Assembly: GCF_000426825.1 (NCBI RefSeq)
Contig: NZ_KE384579.1
Span: 140,877 to 204,876 of the forward strand
DNA length: 64,000 bases
Direction of reading: 5' to 3'
DNA from: Thermonema rossianum DSM 10300
GTDB taxonomy: Bacteria > Bacteroidota > Bacteroidia > Cytophagales > Thermonemataceae
The position numbers and the translations under genes are program-made. Below, piece by piece: positions 46,158 through 55,956 of the stretch; the stretch's first letter is position 1; the number at the start of each line of letters is the position of its first letter. The notes beneath the pieces are model-generated. The model was not told the DNA's origin. It searched no databases and worked only from the letters and a program-made list of their open reading frames with translations.

Positions 46158-47156
46158 TTACGCTTCGGTTTGTTGTTTTAGAAACAGATCTACCAACATG
46201 TGGGCTGCATGCTGCGGCAAGAGCCGGTTATGCAGGACGGCTTCTTCGAGTGCGGGCAACTTGTTTTTTACGGCTTCGTGCCGGTAGAAAGCCTCCAGCA
46301 GGTGCTCTTGTAAGGCAAAACGGAGCCACTCAAGGCGTTGGTTTTGACGGTTCTTTTCCCAGTAACCATTTTGCCGGGTTTGCTCACGAAAGCGCAGCAG
46401 TGTGTGCCAAATCTCTGCCATGCCTTGGTTGTAGAGTGCCGAGCAGGTGAGTACTGGCGGAAACCATCCGTTTTCAGGCGCGCGAAACAGGTGCAAGGCA
46501 TTCTCATATGCACGCTTGGCTTGTTCGGCAGCTCTTTGGTTGTCGCCATCGGCTTTGTTAATCACCAGGGCGTCGGCCATTTCCATAATGCCCTTTTTGA
46601 TGCCTTGCAGCTCATCGCCGGCACCGGCAAGCATGAGTAGCAAAAAGAAATCGACCATGCTTTTGACCAACACTTCGGACTGCCCCACGCCCACCGTTTC
46701 TATGATAACCACATCGAAGCCTGCCGCTTCGCACAACAACATGGCTTCGCGCGTGGCATGTGCCACGCCGCCCAGCGAGCGCCCCGATGCCGAAGGGCGT
46801 ATAAAGGCTTCTGCTTGCATGGAAAGCCGTTCCATACGGGTTTTGTCGCCCAGTATGCTGCCTTTGGTTTTCGGGCTGCTGGGGTCTATGGCCAATACGG
46901 CGGGGCGATGCCCTTGCTCAATCAAGTAAAGTCCGAAGGCTTCTATAAAAGTGCTTTTGCCCACACCGGGCACGCCCGTGATGCCGATGCGGTAACTCTT
47001 GCCCGTGTGAGGCAGCAGGCGTTCCAGTAACTGCATGGCCAACAGACGATCTGCCGGGCGCCGGCTTTCTACCAAAGTAATGGCTTTGCTGAGTATGATG
47101 CGGTTGCCGCTAAGAACGCCTTCGGTATATTCTTCTATGCTTAGTCTGCGTTTCAT
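46158..47156 (-). CDS. meaB: Methylmalonyl-CoA mutase-associated GTPase MeaB
   Basis: A 332-aa P-loop G3E GTPase that protects and reactivates adenosylcobalamin-dependent methylmalonyl-CoA mutase. Motifs: Walker A GVPGVGKST, the AIDPSSPKTKGSILGDKTRM loop, the VVIIETVGVGQSE switch and VINKADGDN (NKxD). The helical dimerisation arm fills the C-terminal third. The mutase genes are not in the window. It is divergent from the CHASE2 gene. Confidence 0.94.
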   Translation of the reverse strand: MKRRLSIEEYTEGVLSGNRIILSKAITLVESRRPADRLLAMQLLERLLPHTGKSYRIGITGVPGVGKSTFIEAFGLYLIEQGHRPAVLAIDPSSPKTKGSILGDKTRMERLSMQAEAFIRPSASGRSLGGVAHATREAMLLCEAAGFDVVIIETVGVGQSEVLVKSMVDFFLLLMLAGAGDELQGIKKGIMEMADALVINKADGDNQRAAEQAKRAYENALHLFRAPENGWFPPVLTCSALYNQGMAEIWHTLLRFREQTRQNGYWEKNRQNQRLEWLRFALQEHLLEAFYRHEAVKNKLPALEEAVLHNRLLPQHAAHMLVDLFLKQQTEA

Positions 47157-47257
47157 GAAATTTATAGGCTTAAACTACAATACCCAATCCGCTTTTTCCG
47201 AAAGATTCTGCTAAATTTAATATCTTTCCCAGATGTAGCCATAAACTTAACAGAGCC

Positions 47258-48589
47258 ATGCGTAAATTCAAATTTTTGCTGCGAGATACCTTCTTGATAG
47301 CTATTTTTACCGTTTTGGTGATTATTGGCATCATGCATATCCCCTTTGATTTCGATGCTTTTAACCCTATTGAGCAAACACTCAACGACTTCGATATTAC
47401 CGATATTTACTACTCCCGCATCCGGGGCGTTGATATTGAAGCAGACACCAACATTGTATTGGTCAATATTGGTAACTTACCAAGAGAAGGCATTGCCGAG
47501 CAGCTGCATATCATACGGCAATTTTCGCCGGCCGTAGTGGGCATCGATGCTTTCTTCTCGCATCTGAGGGGCGAACCCGGTGACACACTGCTTGCCGAAG
47601 CATTGGCACAAACGCCCCATGCGGTATTGGTAACCAAAGTAGATTACACGTCCGAAACCATGCTAAAAGAATGGAAGCCCGGCGAGCTCGTGCCCTTCGA
47701 TACTTTGATTACTTCTCATCCGTTTTTTGCACAGCATGCCTTGGGTGGCTTTGCCAATTTGATTACGCCTGCTACGCGTGAAAATGCGTTGATATCGGAC
47801 CTGGCCGGCGGCTTGGAAACCTGCCGTTCTTTCGCACCGCAAGAGATTACCAAAGACGGAAAAAAACATATTGCCTTTGCCGTGAAGATGGCTGAAATCT
47901 TGGCGCCCGAAAAAGCCAAACGCTTCCTTGAAAGAAACAAAGAAGTAGAATACATTCATTTCAGGGGCAACTTTCAAAAATTCACGGTAGTAGATTGGCC
48001 CCAACTCTTCGAAATGTACGATGCCGCCATGCAGGGCGATGAGGGCGCGCAAACCGCATTACAAAACATTTTCCGCAACAAGGCAGTACTGCTGGGCTTT
48101 ATGGGCAATACCTTAAATGAAGTGTCGCCCTTGGATAAGTTTTATACGCCTATGAATCCCAATTATGTAGGCCGGGCAGAGCGGGATATGTACGGTGTGG
48201 TGGTGCATGCCAACATACTTTCCATGATTCTGCACGAAGAATATGTAGATGAAATGCCCACATGGCTGAACCTGACAATCGGCAGCTTGGTGCTGCTGTT
48301 TTCTATTATGGTGTTTTCAGTGCTCTACCATAAAGCTGACTTCTGGTATGACGGATTGAGCTTGCTTATACAAGCTATTTTGGTGCTTTTTCTTTTGTAT
48401 ATGATCATTATCGTATTCGATAAGTTTTCGATGAAGGTAGATTGGGGCTTGGCTTTCTTGGGCGTGATTTTATCGGCAAACCTGGTAGAAATATATTATG
48501 GGGTTGTGGCGAAAGTAGCAGAGCGCTTCAATAAGCGCAAACAGATGAAGGGGCAGGTCGTGGATGTTGATTCTTCCGGCAGTGATTGA
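47258..48589 (+). CDS. CHASE2 domain membrane protein without output domain
   Basis: A 443-aa protein: one N-terminal helix (about residues 8-28), a large extracytoplasmic CHASE2-like sensor domain (DIYYSRIRGVDIEADTNIVLVNIG, GIDAFFSHLRGEPGD), then three C-terminal helices (about residues 340-410) and a short charged tail ending SSGSD. CHASE2 domains normally feed a cyclase, histidine kinase or Ser/Thr kinase; none is fused here. A FecR-like/TPR protein is encoded 115 bp downstream, so the pair may act together. Function unknown. Confidence 0.85.
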   Translation: MRKFKFLLRDTFLIAIFTVLVIIGIMHIPFDFDAFNPIEQTLNDFDITDIYYSRIRGVDIEADTNIVLVNIGNLPREGIAEQLHIIRQFSPAVVGIDAFFSHLRGEPGDTLLAEALAQTPHAVLVTKVDYTSETMLKEWKPGELVPFDTLITSHPFFAQHALGGFANLITPATRENALISDLAGGLETCRSFAPQEITKDGKKHIAFAVKMAEILAPEKAKRFLERNKEVEYIHFRGNFQKFTVVDWPQLFEMYDAAMQGDEGAQTALQNIFRNKAVLLGFMGNTLNEVSPLDKFYTPMNPNYVGRAERDMYGVVVHANILSMILHEEYVDEMPTWLNLTIGSLVLLFSIMVFSVLYHKADFWYDGLSLLIQAILVLFLLYMIIIVFDKFSMKVDWGLAFLGVILSANLVEIYYGVVAKVAERFNKRKQMKGQVVDVDSSGSD

Positions 48590-48704
48590 GCTTAGCCTAT
48601 TTTAGGCACGAATTTTGAAAGATAAGTTAAATACGGAAAATGCTAACTTTTCCATGTTTAATAGTATAAATTATTGAAAATCAGTGTGTAAAAATTAAAA
48701 AGCC

Positions 48705-49706
48705 ATGAAACCAATCAAGTATCTTATTGCAAGTGTCCTCTTCTTTTTGGGGGTGTGTGTGGTGCAAGCCCAAGGTTATGAGTTTAAAGTAGTAGCATCA
48801 CACGGGCAAGTGCACAAGGAAAATTCGAACAGCCGCCTGTGGGCAGGCTCGCAGCTGTCAAGCAGAGACAAGGTGGTAGTAGGGAGTGCCAGCTATTTGG
48901 GCTTGGTGCATAAATCCGGTAAAACCATTGAAATCAAGTCGCCCGGCACTTACTCTATTGCCGAGCTTAGCGCTAAGGTGAGCCGTGGCAGGAGCAGTAT
49001 CACCAGCAAATATGTGAACTATGTAGTAGGCGAAATGGCAAAAGCTGAAAAGCAGGACATCAATACCAACCACCGCCGCTATATGGCAATTACCGGGTCG
49101 GTACAGCGCGCTTTGCTGGGTAAAGTAGCTGCCCTGCTTCCCGAAGAGGTGGTACTCTACGAGCCCAAGCTCTATTTAGAACTTTTTGCCACCAATCCGG
49201 ATACCAAGTACAAAGGTTACAAGGTAGAAATTAAAACTCTTTTTGATGCAGAAGCAGAAGGGGGAAATGCGCTCAAAACATTTGTGATAGAAGGTGATAA
49301 AGGCGAAATCGATCTTTCTTTCTTGCAAGATGCTGGCTTGCGTGAAAAGCTGGGATTGTATGAAGACGAGCCCTTCATGATGGTGATTACGCCTATAGAA
49401 GACAATAATGAAGAAGCAAGTGTGAATATGGGGGGCGCTTCCATGTATTCGCTTCGTTTGTTAACTCCCGGTGACGGGAAATATCAAGAGGTAAGCCAAG
49501 AACTGGGCGACGAGCCGGCTGAAACCGCCATCGACTATATACTGAAGGCGGCCTACTTTGAAGAAAAAGGCTTGTTTGCCGATGCGCTTCGTTGCTATAA
49601 CAAAGCCATTGAGCTGGCGCCCGAAGTGGAAGCTTTCCAAGCAGCCAAGATGGACTTTGTAGAGCGCCATCAAAAAGCCATTATGAGAGAAAGTGCGCAA
49701 AAGTAA
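48705..49706 (+). CDS. Secreted FecR-like/TPR protein
   Basis: A 333-aa secreted protein (signal MKPIKYLIASVLFFLGVCVVQAQ) with a FecR-like N-terminal domain (YEFKVVASHGQ, RLWAGSQLSSRDKVVVGSAS, KTIEIKSPGTYSIAEL), a central beta-rich region of about 140 residues and a TPR-like C-terminus (RCYNKAIELAPEVEAFQAA). It lies downstream of the CHASE2 gene, 115 bp away. Its paralogue at 33415-34353 has the same order and motifs (YMAITGSVQR, KAIE-APEVE). FecR-like domains often transmit or sense signals at the envelope; here the partner is inferred to be CHASE2. Confidence 0.75.
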   Translation: MKPIKYLIASVLFFLGVCVVQAQGYEFKVVASHGQVHKENSNSRLWAGSQLSSRDKVVVGSASYLGLVHKSGKTIEIKSPGTYSIAELSAKVSRGRSSITSKYVNYVVGEMAKAEKQDINTNHRRYMAITGSVQRALLGKVAALLPEEVVLYEPKLYLELFATNPDTKYKGYKVEIKTLFDAEAEGGNALKTFVIEGDKGEIDLSFLQDAGLREKLGLYEDEPFMMVITPIEDNNEEASVNMGGASMYSLRLLTPGDGKYQEVSQELGDEPAETAIDYILKAAYFEEKGLFADALRCYNKAIELAPEVEAFQAAKMDFVERHQKAIMRESAQK

Positions 49707-49767
49707 AGGATAGCTCTGCTTAAAAAGGCAGATTAGATTTCTTGACAAAATCATATAGATGCCGGCT

Positions 49768-49890
49768 GTCATCTCGAATGAGCGGGCTGTAGCTTGCCAT
49801 TTCGAACGGAGCGCAGCGCAGTGAGAAATCTCAACAAGCCAAGCCTTTAGTCCCCAAAGAGATTTTTCGCTAACGCTCGAAAGGACGAGA
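49768..49890. repeat. Dispersed palindromic repeat, copy G
   Basis: GAACGGAGCGCAGCGCAG followed by TGAGAAATCTCA, then CAAGCCAAGCCTTTA, CCCCAAAGAGATTTT and CGCTAACGCTCGAAA. It shares both arm and loop with copy D and, with the terminator, fills the 328-bp gap 49707-50034. Confidence 0.85.
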
Positions 49891-49976
49891 GGGATACTTG
49901 AAGTGACAAGGAGGAAAATGCTCGAAACGACAAAGAAGGGAAGCAGGAAAGACAGAACGCTACTTCATACAACATG

Positions 49977-50007
49977 AAAAAGGGATGCTTGATAGCATCC
50001 CTTTTTT
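49977..50007. terminator. Bidirectional terminator between FecR-like gene and purF-like gene
   Basis: Stem AAAAGGGATGC / GCATCCCTTTT with a TTGATA loop, A-run on one side and T-run on the other. It lies between two convergent genes. Confidence 0.88.
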
Positions 50008-50034
50008 GCTATTATACTTCGACAAAAGTGCCTG

Positions 50035-51897
50035 TCAGTACGCTCTTTCCAACTTGCCTTCCATGTAGTTGACCAGTGCCCGGTTGGCTACCATATTGCC
50101 GCCCGGGGTGGGGTAGTTACCTGTGAAGTACCAGTCGCCTTGATGGTTGGGGCAGGCTTTGTGCAGCCCTTCCACGCTTTGATACACCACTGACAGCCGG
50201 GCTTTCATGGATGCCGGCCGTACAATTTCGGCTATCTTCTCTGAAATTTCTTCATCACTAAACGGCTCGTAAAGACGTTTTACATAGTTCTCATGTACGC
50301 CGCCTTGGGCAATGGCTTCTTTGCACTGCCGGTAAACTTCTTCGAGAAGGTCCTCCATATTGCGCTCATGTAACAAAGCCCACACGGCACGGAAAGCCAC
50401 AAATTCACCAAAGCGGGACATATCGATGCCATAGCAGTCGGGAAAACGTATTTGTGGTGCCGATGAAACGATAATGATGTGTTTGGGGGCGTGCTTATCG
50501 AGCATGCGCAGCAGGCTTTGTTCCAAGGTGGTGCCACGCACTATGGAGTCGTCCATAATCACGAGGGTATCCACGCCCGGGCGAACAATACCGAAAGTGG
50601 TGTCGTAAGCACTGCTTACAAATTCGTTACGACTATGGTCATCCACAATGAAAGTGCGCAATTTGGCGTCTTTTATCACCAGTTTTTCTACACGGGCATA
50701 CTGCGACTCCAGCTTTTGAAGACGCGCTATATCCTGCTGTTTGACAGCTTCGATGCGCTCTTGTGACAAACGGCGTTCAATGCCTTCTATCATGCCCAAA
50801 AATGCGCTTTCGGCACTGTTGGGCACATAGGAAAAGATGGTATCTTCCAAGTTGTAGTTTATTTTTTCCAGTATTTTAGGCACCAGTTGCGTGCCCAATT
50901 GTTTGCGTTCGCGGTAGATGTCGGGGTCGTTGCCGCGTGAGAAATAAATACGTTCGAAGCTGCAGGCGGTCAAGGGTTGTGGCTCAATAAATGGCTTTTG
51001 TTCAAAGCGCCCATCTTTTGTGATGATAAGGGCATGAGCCGGCTTGATTTCTTCTATTTCGTCATAGCCGATACCGAAGGCTTGTTGAATGGCGGGGCGT
51101 TCCGAAGCAACCGCTATTACTTCATCGTTGGCATAAAAATAGGCGGGGCGTATGCCGTTGGGGTCGCGGGCTATGAAAGAGGCACCGTAGCCCGTAATGC
51201 CTGCAATGGCATAGCCGCCGTCGAAGTCTTTGCAAGCACGCTGCAGTACGCGTTGCAGGTCAATGTTTTCCTCTATGATATGACTCATTTCTTGCTTGCT
51301 GCACTGCCCCTTGTATAGCCGGTAAATGCGTTCGTTTTCTTCGTCGAGGAAGTGCCCTATTTTTTCGAGCACCGTGACCGTATCTATTTTTTCTTTGGGG
51401 TGCTGCCCCAGTGAAATTAGTTTATTGAACAACTCCTCCACATTGGTCATGTTGAAGTTGCCGGCAAGAATCAGGTTGCGGCTGCGCCAGTTGTTTTGCC
51501 GCAATTGGGGGTGGCAGTTTTCCAGCGCATTGACACCATGCGTACCATAGCGCAGGTGGCCGAGCAGTATTTCACCGGTAAAAGGAACGTATTGCTTGAG
51601 CCATTGGGCATTGAGTGCGTAATCTTCGTAGCCTTCCAGCGCTTTTTTAATACGCTTATGTATTTTCTTGAATATTTTTTCCGTGGGGTTCGGGTCTATG
51701 GAGCGGTACCGGCTAATATATCGATAACCGGGGGGTACATCGAGTTTCACCACAGCCACACCGGCGCCGTCTTGCCCACGGTTGCGCTGCTTCTCCATCA
51801 TCCAATAAAGCTTGTTCAAGCCATAAAGGGGGGTGCCATACTTCTCGATGTAGTACTCGTAAGGCTTTCTGAGGCGAACAAATGCAATTCCACACAT
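50035..51897 (-). CDS. Amidophosphoribosyltransferase-like protein, long form
   Basis: A 620-aa protein with the PurF arrangement: an N-terminal Ntn-type glutaminase (MCGIAF, Cys2 as nucleophile; RNRGQDGAG; LGHLRYGTHG) and a phosphoribosyltransferase domain with the PRPP loop VIMDDSIVRGTT. PurF transfers ammonia from glutamine to PRPP, the first step of purine synthesis. Usual length is about 500 aa. The extra residues include a helical insert around residues 60-105 and a C-terminal extension with a YFTGNYPTPGGN segment. Such long copies occur in Bacteroidota, often beside a normal PurF. It may be a paralogue with another role. Confidence 0.85.
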   Translation of the reverse strand: MCGIAFVRLRKPYEYYIEKYGTPLYGLNKLYWMMEKQRNRGQDGAGVAVVKLDVPPGYRYISRYRSIDPNPTEKIFKKIHKRIKKALEGYEDYALNAQWLKQYVPFTGEILLGHLRYGTHGVNALENCHPQLRQNNWRSRNLILAGNFNMTNVEELFNKLISLGQHPKEKIDTVTVLEKIGHFLDEENERIYRLYKGQCSKQEMSHIIEENIDLQRVLQRACKDFDGGYAIAGITGYGASFIARDPNGIRPAYFYANDEVIAVASERPAIQQAFGIGYDEIEEIKPAHALIITKDGRFEQKPFIEPQPLTACSFERIYFSRGNDPDIYRERKQLGTQLVPKILEKINYNLEDTIFSYVPNSAESAFLGMIEGIERRLSQERIEAVKQQDIARLQKLESQYARVEKLVIKDAKLRTFIVDDHSRNEFVSSAYDTTFGIVRPGVDTLVIMDDSIVRGTTLEQSLLRMLDKHAPKHIIIVSSAPQIRFPDCYGIDMSRFGEFVAFRAVWALLHERNMEDLLEEVYRQCKEAIAQGGVHENYVKRLYEPFSDEEISEKIAEIVRPASMKARLSVVYQSVEGLHKACPNHQGDWYFTGNYPTPGGNMVANRALVNYMEGKLERAY

Positions 51898-51933
51898 AGG
51901 AATAAAAGGTCTTATGAGGTTTGGTTTATAATA

Positions 51934-51962
51934 AAAACAAAAGAGCGCAACAAGGCGCTCCT
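51934..51962 (-). terminator. Intrinsic terminator after recQ
   Basis: Minus strand: GAGCGC, 6-nt loop, GCGCTC, then TTTTGTTTTT. It lies 12 bp after the recQ stop. Confidence 0.85.
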
Positions 51963-51973
51963 TTATGATAAAA

Positions 51974-54178
51974 TTAGTTGCCTAATTCCGAAATGAACTT
52001 GATACGCATGAGTCGCAGCTCCTCTTCGGTGTATTCATCTTCAAATTCGGCCAGGGCATCTTCAAAGGCTTCGTCTATGTTGTCGGTTTCGCTGCTGCGG
52101 AAGAAATCGTAAATCTCTTCTTGGCGCTCGGGTTCCAGCAGCTGGTTGATGTAGTAGTCGAGATTGAGCCGCACGCCGGAGTAGCAAATGCTTTCTATTT
52201 CGTCGAGCAGTTCGCTGAACTCCATATCCAGATTGTCGGCTATCTCTTCAAGGTCCATCTTGCGGTCTATCTGTTGTATGATATAAATTTTTGTTTTAGA
52301 GCGCGAAGGGGTGGATTTGACAACAACCTCGCTGGCCGTTTCTATGTCGTGCTCTTCTACGTAGTTGCGTATGGCTTCGAGGAAGGGGCGCCCAAACTTC
52401 ACTACCTTGCCGCGTCCTACGCCGTTGATTTGCTCGAGCTCTTGTTCGGTCGTAGGGTAGGTGGTAGCCATTTCTTCCAGCGAAATGTCTTGAAAGATTA
52501 CATAAGGTGGCAAGCCTTTTTCTTTGGCTATGCGCTTGCGCAGGTTGCGCAGGAGGTCATAAAGCACTTCGTCGTAGGCTTTGGCTTGGGTAGCCACGCT
52601 GTTTTCTTGTTTTTCAAGCTCCTCGAGCGTTGCTTTAGAATAATCGTGGTCTTCGTGCAGGGTCACCATGTAGGGGTGTGCTATGAACTTCTTGCCTTTT
52701 TCCGTGAGTTTATAGATGACCTGTTGTTCTACTTCTTTTGACAAGAAGCCCATGATAAGAATTTGACGATACAAAGAGCGCCAGAACTTGGCATCGCGCT
52801 TTTTGCCTTTACCATATACCGGCAGTTTGTTGTGTTCGTAGCTTTTGATGTAGTCGTTGGGTTCGCCCATGAGCACATCGATGAGGTGGTCCACACCAAA
52901 GCGCTCGCCGGTTGCTTCTACTGCCTCTAATGCCCACTGAATCTCTTTATCTACTTTGAATTGTGGAGTAGGATTGGTGCAGTTGTCACACATTTCGCAA
53001 TTCTCCTCTTCGTAGTACTCGCCGAAATAATGAAGCAACTGCCGGCGGCGGCAAACGCCCGATTCGGCATAATCGGCCATTTCGGAAAGCAGGTATTTGG
53101 CATTGTCGCGTTCAGTGACAGGCTTGTCTTTATTGAACTTGTCGAGCTTTTGAATATCGTCGTAGCTATAAAGCAGCAGGCAGTGCCCTTCCAAGCCGTC
53201 CCGCCCGGCGCGTCCGGTTTCTTGATAGTAGCCTTCCAGAGACTTGGGTGCATCGTAATGAACGACAAAGCGCACGTCGGGTTTATCGATGCCCATGCCA
53301 AAGGCAATGGTGGCTACGATGACATCTACTTCTTCGTTGAGGAAGGCATCTTGGTTGCGCATGCGCACTTCGGAGTCGAGGCCGGCATGGTAAGGCAGCG
53401 CTTTAATGTCGTTTACATTGAGCAGCTCGGCTATTTCTTCTACGGTCTTGCGGCTCAGGCAATACACAATGCCGGATTTGCCTTTGTGTTTTTTGATGAA
53501 GCGAATCAGTTGCTTTTCGCTTTCTATTTTGGGGCGTACTTCGTAATAAAGGTTGGGGCGGTTGAATGATGACTTAAATACGGTGGCATCTTCAATGCCC
53601 AGGTTTTTGATAATGTCTTGCTGTACTTTAGGGGTAGCAGTGGCAGTCAGTGCAATAATGGGCAGTTCGCCAATCTGGTCTATCACGCTTCTTATCTTGC
53701 GGTATTCGGGGCGGAAATCATGCCCCCATTCTGAGATACAGTGCGCTTCATCTACTGCAATAAAGGATATTTTGGCTTGCTTGAAAAGCTCCAGGTTTTC
53801 TTCCTTACCTAAGGACTCAGGCGCTACGTACAACAGCTTGGTAGTGCCGGCCAATACGCTTTCTCTTACTTGTTGTACTTCCGATTTGGAAAGGGTTGAG
53901 TTTAAGAAATGAGCTTCTACGCCTACCGCATTGAGCTGGTCCACTTGGTTTTTCATGAGTGCAATGAGCGGTGAAATAACCAGGGCCGTGCCCTCCATGA
54001 TAACCGCAGGCAGCTGATAACAGAGCGATTTACCGGCACCTGTGGGCATAATTACGAAAGTATGCTTGCCTGCCAGGAGGTTTTCGATGATTTGCTCTTG
54101 GTTGCCGCGGAATTGATTATAACCAAAAATTTCCTTGAGTTTGCTTTTCAGCTGAGTGTTTTTCTGTCCTACCGACAT
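51974..54178 (-). CDS. recQ: ATP-dependent DNA helicase RecQ
   Basis: A 734-aa 3'-5' helicase of recombination repair. Walker A is MPTGAGKS; the DEAH box lies in VDEAHCISEWGHDFRPEY; motif VI is QETGRAGRDG. The zinc-binding RQC segment carries the four Cys (CRRRQLLHYF, NCEMCDNC). A winged-helix region follows, then an HRDC-like domain (PPYVIFQDISLEEMATTYP) and a long acidic C-terminal tail, typical of Bacteroidota RecQ. The start MSVGQKNTQLKSKLKEIFGY is standard. The gene stands alone, with its own terminator. Confidence 0.96.
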   Translation of the reverse strand: MSVGQKNTQLKSKLKEIFGYNQFRGNQEQIIENLLAGKHTFVIMPTGAGKSLCYQLPAVIMEGTALVISPLIALMKNQVDQLNAVGVEAHFLNSTLSKSEVQQVRESVLAGTTKLLYVAPESLGKEENLELFKQAKISFIAVDEAHCISEWGHDFRPEYRKIRSVIDQIGELPIIALTATATPKVQQDIIKNLGIEDATVFKSSFNRPNLYYEVRPKIESEKQLIRFIKKHKGKSGIVYCLSRKTVEEIAELLNVNDIKALPYHAGLDSEVRMRNQDAFLNEEVDVIVATIAFGMGIDKPDVRFVVHYDAPKSLEGYYQETGRAGRDGLEGHCLLLYSYDDIQKLDKFNKDKPVTERDNAKYLLSEMADYAESGVCRRRQLLHYFGEYYEEENCEMCDNCTNPTPQFKVDKEIQWALEAVEATGERFGVDHLIDVLMGEPNDYIKSYEHNKLPVYGKGKKRDAKFWRSLYRQILIMGFLSKEVEQQVIYKLTEKGKKFIAHPYMVTLHEDHDYSKATLEELEKQENSVATQAKAYDEVLYDLLRNLRKRIAKEKGLPPYVIFQDISLEEMATTYPTTEQELEQINGVGRGKVVKFGRPFLEAIRNYVEEHDIETASEVVVKSTPSRSKTKIYIIQQIDRKMDLEEIADNLDMEFSELLDEIESICYSGVRLNLDYYINQLLEPERQEEIYDFFRSSETDNIDEAFEDALAEFEDEYTEEELRLMRIKFISELGN

Positions 54179-54219
54179 AGTCCCATCTATCCGTTTAATA
54201 AGTCCTTATTACAAAGATA

Positions 54220-54253
54220 AACAAAAAGAAGAGAAGCAGTTGACTGCTTCTCT
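54220..54253 (-). terminator. Intrinsic terminator after odhB
   Basis: Minus strand: AGAGAAGCAG-TCAA-CTGCTTCTCT followed by TCTTTTTGTTT, a 10-bp perfect stem. It lies about 85 bp after the odhB stop, ahead of recQ. Confidence 0.8.
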
Positions 54254-54339
54254 CTTAGGAATCACGAAACTATAAAAATTTAAAAAAACAGCTTTGTAAG
54301 ATGTAATTTTTTGCTTAAAAGTAGCTTTGTATGCTGCAC

Positions 54340-55869
54340 TTATACACCAATAAGCATACGTGCGGGGTCTTCAAGCAACTCTTTTACTCTATACAAGAAG
54401 CTTACCGATTCGCGGCCGTCGATGATACGGTGGTCATAAGACAGAGCCACGTACATAACCGGTGCTATTTTGACTTCTCCGTTTACTGCAATAGGACGTT
54501 CTACGATATTGTGCATTCCCAAAATGGCCGACTGTGGTGCATTGATGATGGGTGTGGACAGCATAGAGCCAAACACGCCGCCATTGGTGATGGTAAAGGT
54601 GCCCCCTTGCATTTCTTCTATGCTCAATTTGCCTTCGCGGGCTTTTGTTGCCAAACGTATGATTTCTTTTTCAATTTCATCAAAAGTCATTTGTTCGGCA
54701 TTCCGTATGACAGGCACCACCAAGCCACGGTCGGTAGAAACGGCAATGGAGATGTCGCAATAGTCGTGATATACGATTTCGTCGCCGTCGATGCGGGCAT
54801 TCACGGCGGGCCACTCTTGAAGGGCAATGCAGCAAGCCTTGGTAAAGAAGGACATGAAGCCCAAGCCTACGCCGTACTTTTCTTTAAACTTGTCTTTGTA
54901 TTGCTTGCGCAAGTCCATGATAGGCTGCATGTTCACCTCATTGAAGGTGGTGAGCATGGCTGTTTCGTTTTTCACAGCCACCAAGCGGCGGGCAATGGTT
55001 TTGCGCAGCGAAGACATGCGCTGGCGGCGTTCGTTGCGGCTGCCGGCTGCCGGCTTGGCAGGAGCTTCCTCTTGTGCTTTGTTGGCGGCAGTGGGTTTGC
55101 TTTCTGTCTTTTTCTCTGCCTTAAGCGCGTCTTCTTTGGTGATGCGTCCGCCCGGTCCGGTCCCTTTCACCTGATCGTAGGGGATTCCTTTTTCATCCAA
55201 TATCTTTTTGGCTGCGGGCGAGGGGTGGCCTTTAGCATAATCGTTGCCTTGTCCGGCGGTCTCTTGTGCCGGTGCTGAAGTTTTTTCTTCGCTTTGCGGG
55301 GCGCCCTCCATCACCTCTATTTTGCAAATCAGGTCGCCTACCTTCAAGGTGTCACCTGCCTTGGCCACATGGCGCAGGATACCGGTAGCTTCGGCCGGCA
55401 GTTCGAAAGTGGCTTTGTCGGACTCTATTTCAGCAATAATTTCATCAGTTTGCACAAAGGCGCCGTCTTCTTTGAGCCAGCTGCCCAGTACCACTTCATT
55501 GATGGATTCGCCCAGGGGTTGTACTTTCATTTCCACTACCTGCCCGGTGGGTTTGGGGGCATCGGCTGCACTTTCTTTGGCTGCGCTTTCTTGCTTGGCA
55601 TCACCGGCGGGTTTGTCGCTGCTGCCGGCGGCTTGGGTGTCTATTTTACAAATAACGCCGCCGATGGGTACCGTTTCGCCTTCTTGGGCTACGATATGCA
55701 GGATGCCGGAGGCTTCTGCCACTACTTCAAAAGACGCTTTGTCTGACTCAAGCTCGCAAATGAGCTCGTCGGCTTCTACGTAGTCGCCATCTTTTTTATG
55801 CCATTGTCCAATGGTTACTTCTGTGATGGATTCACCAAGAGTGGGGACTTTTTGCTCAATCATGCTCAT
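54340..55869 (-). CDS. odhB: 2-oxoglutarate dehydrogenase E2 (dihydrolipoyl succinyltransferase), two lipoyl domains
   Basis: A 509-aa E2 component that transfers the succinyl group to CoA. It has two lipoyl domains, each with a lipoylated Lys in the ESDKA motif (ESDKASFEV and ESDKATFEL), joined by Ala/Pro/Lys-rich linkers. A peripheral-subunit-binding domain ([18 protein letters not shown]) follows, then the catalytic domain with [13 protein letters not shown]2o usually has one lipoyl domain; two-domain forms are known in some Bacteroidota. It follows sucA with 87 bp between, so the two E1/E2 genes are an operon. Start ATG 55869 ([14 protein letters not shown]); Met3 is possible. Confidence 0.94.
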   Translation of the reverse strand: MSMIEQKVPTLGESITEVTIGQWHKKDGDYVEADELICELESDKASFEVVAEASGILHIVAQEGETVPIGGVICKIDTQAAGSSDKPAGDAKQESAAKESAADAPKPTGQVVEMKVQPLGESINEVVLGSWLKEDGAFVQTDEIIAEIESDKATFELPAEATGILRHVAKAGDTLKVGDLICKIEVMEGAPQSEEKTSAPAQETAGQGNDYAKGHPSPAAKKILDEKGIPYDQVKGTGPGGRITKEDALKAEKKTESKPTAANKAQEEAPAKPAAGSRNERRQRMSSLRKTIARRLVAVKNETAMLTTFNEVNMQPIMDLRKQYKDKFKEKYGVGLGFMSFFTKACCIALQEWPAVNARIDGDEIVYHDYCDISIAVSTDRGLVVPVIRNAEQMTFDEIEKEIIRLATKAREGKLSIEEMQGGTFTITNGGVFGSMLSTPIINAPQSAILGMHNIVERPIAVNGEVKIAPVMYVALSYDHRIIDGRESVSFLYRVKELLEDPARMLIGV

Positions 55870-55921
55870 GGTTTTCTGTTGTTTTTATTGTGTATATGCT
55901 GTTTGACAGTTGAATGGAAGA

Positions 55922-55947
55922 CTGCCTGTGTTTGATGGCACAGGCAG
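55922..55947 (-). promoter_or_regulatory. Intercistronic hairpin between sucA and odhB
   Basis: Stem CTGCCTGTG / CACAGGCAG, 9 bp perfect, 8-nt loop, with no T-run on the minus strand. It may slow decay or partly terminate between the genes. Confidence 0.5.
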
Positions 55948-55956
55948 CCGGATATG

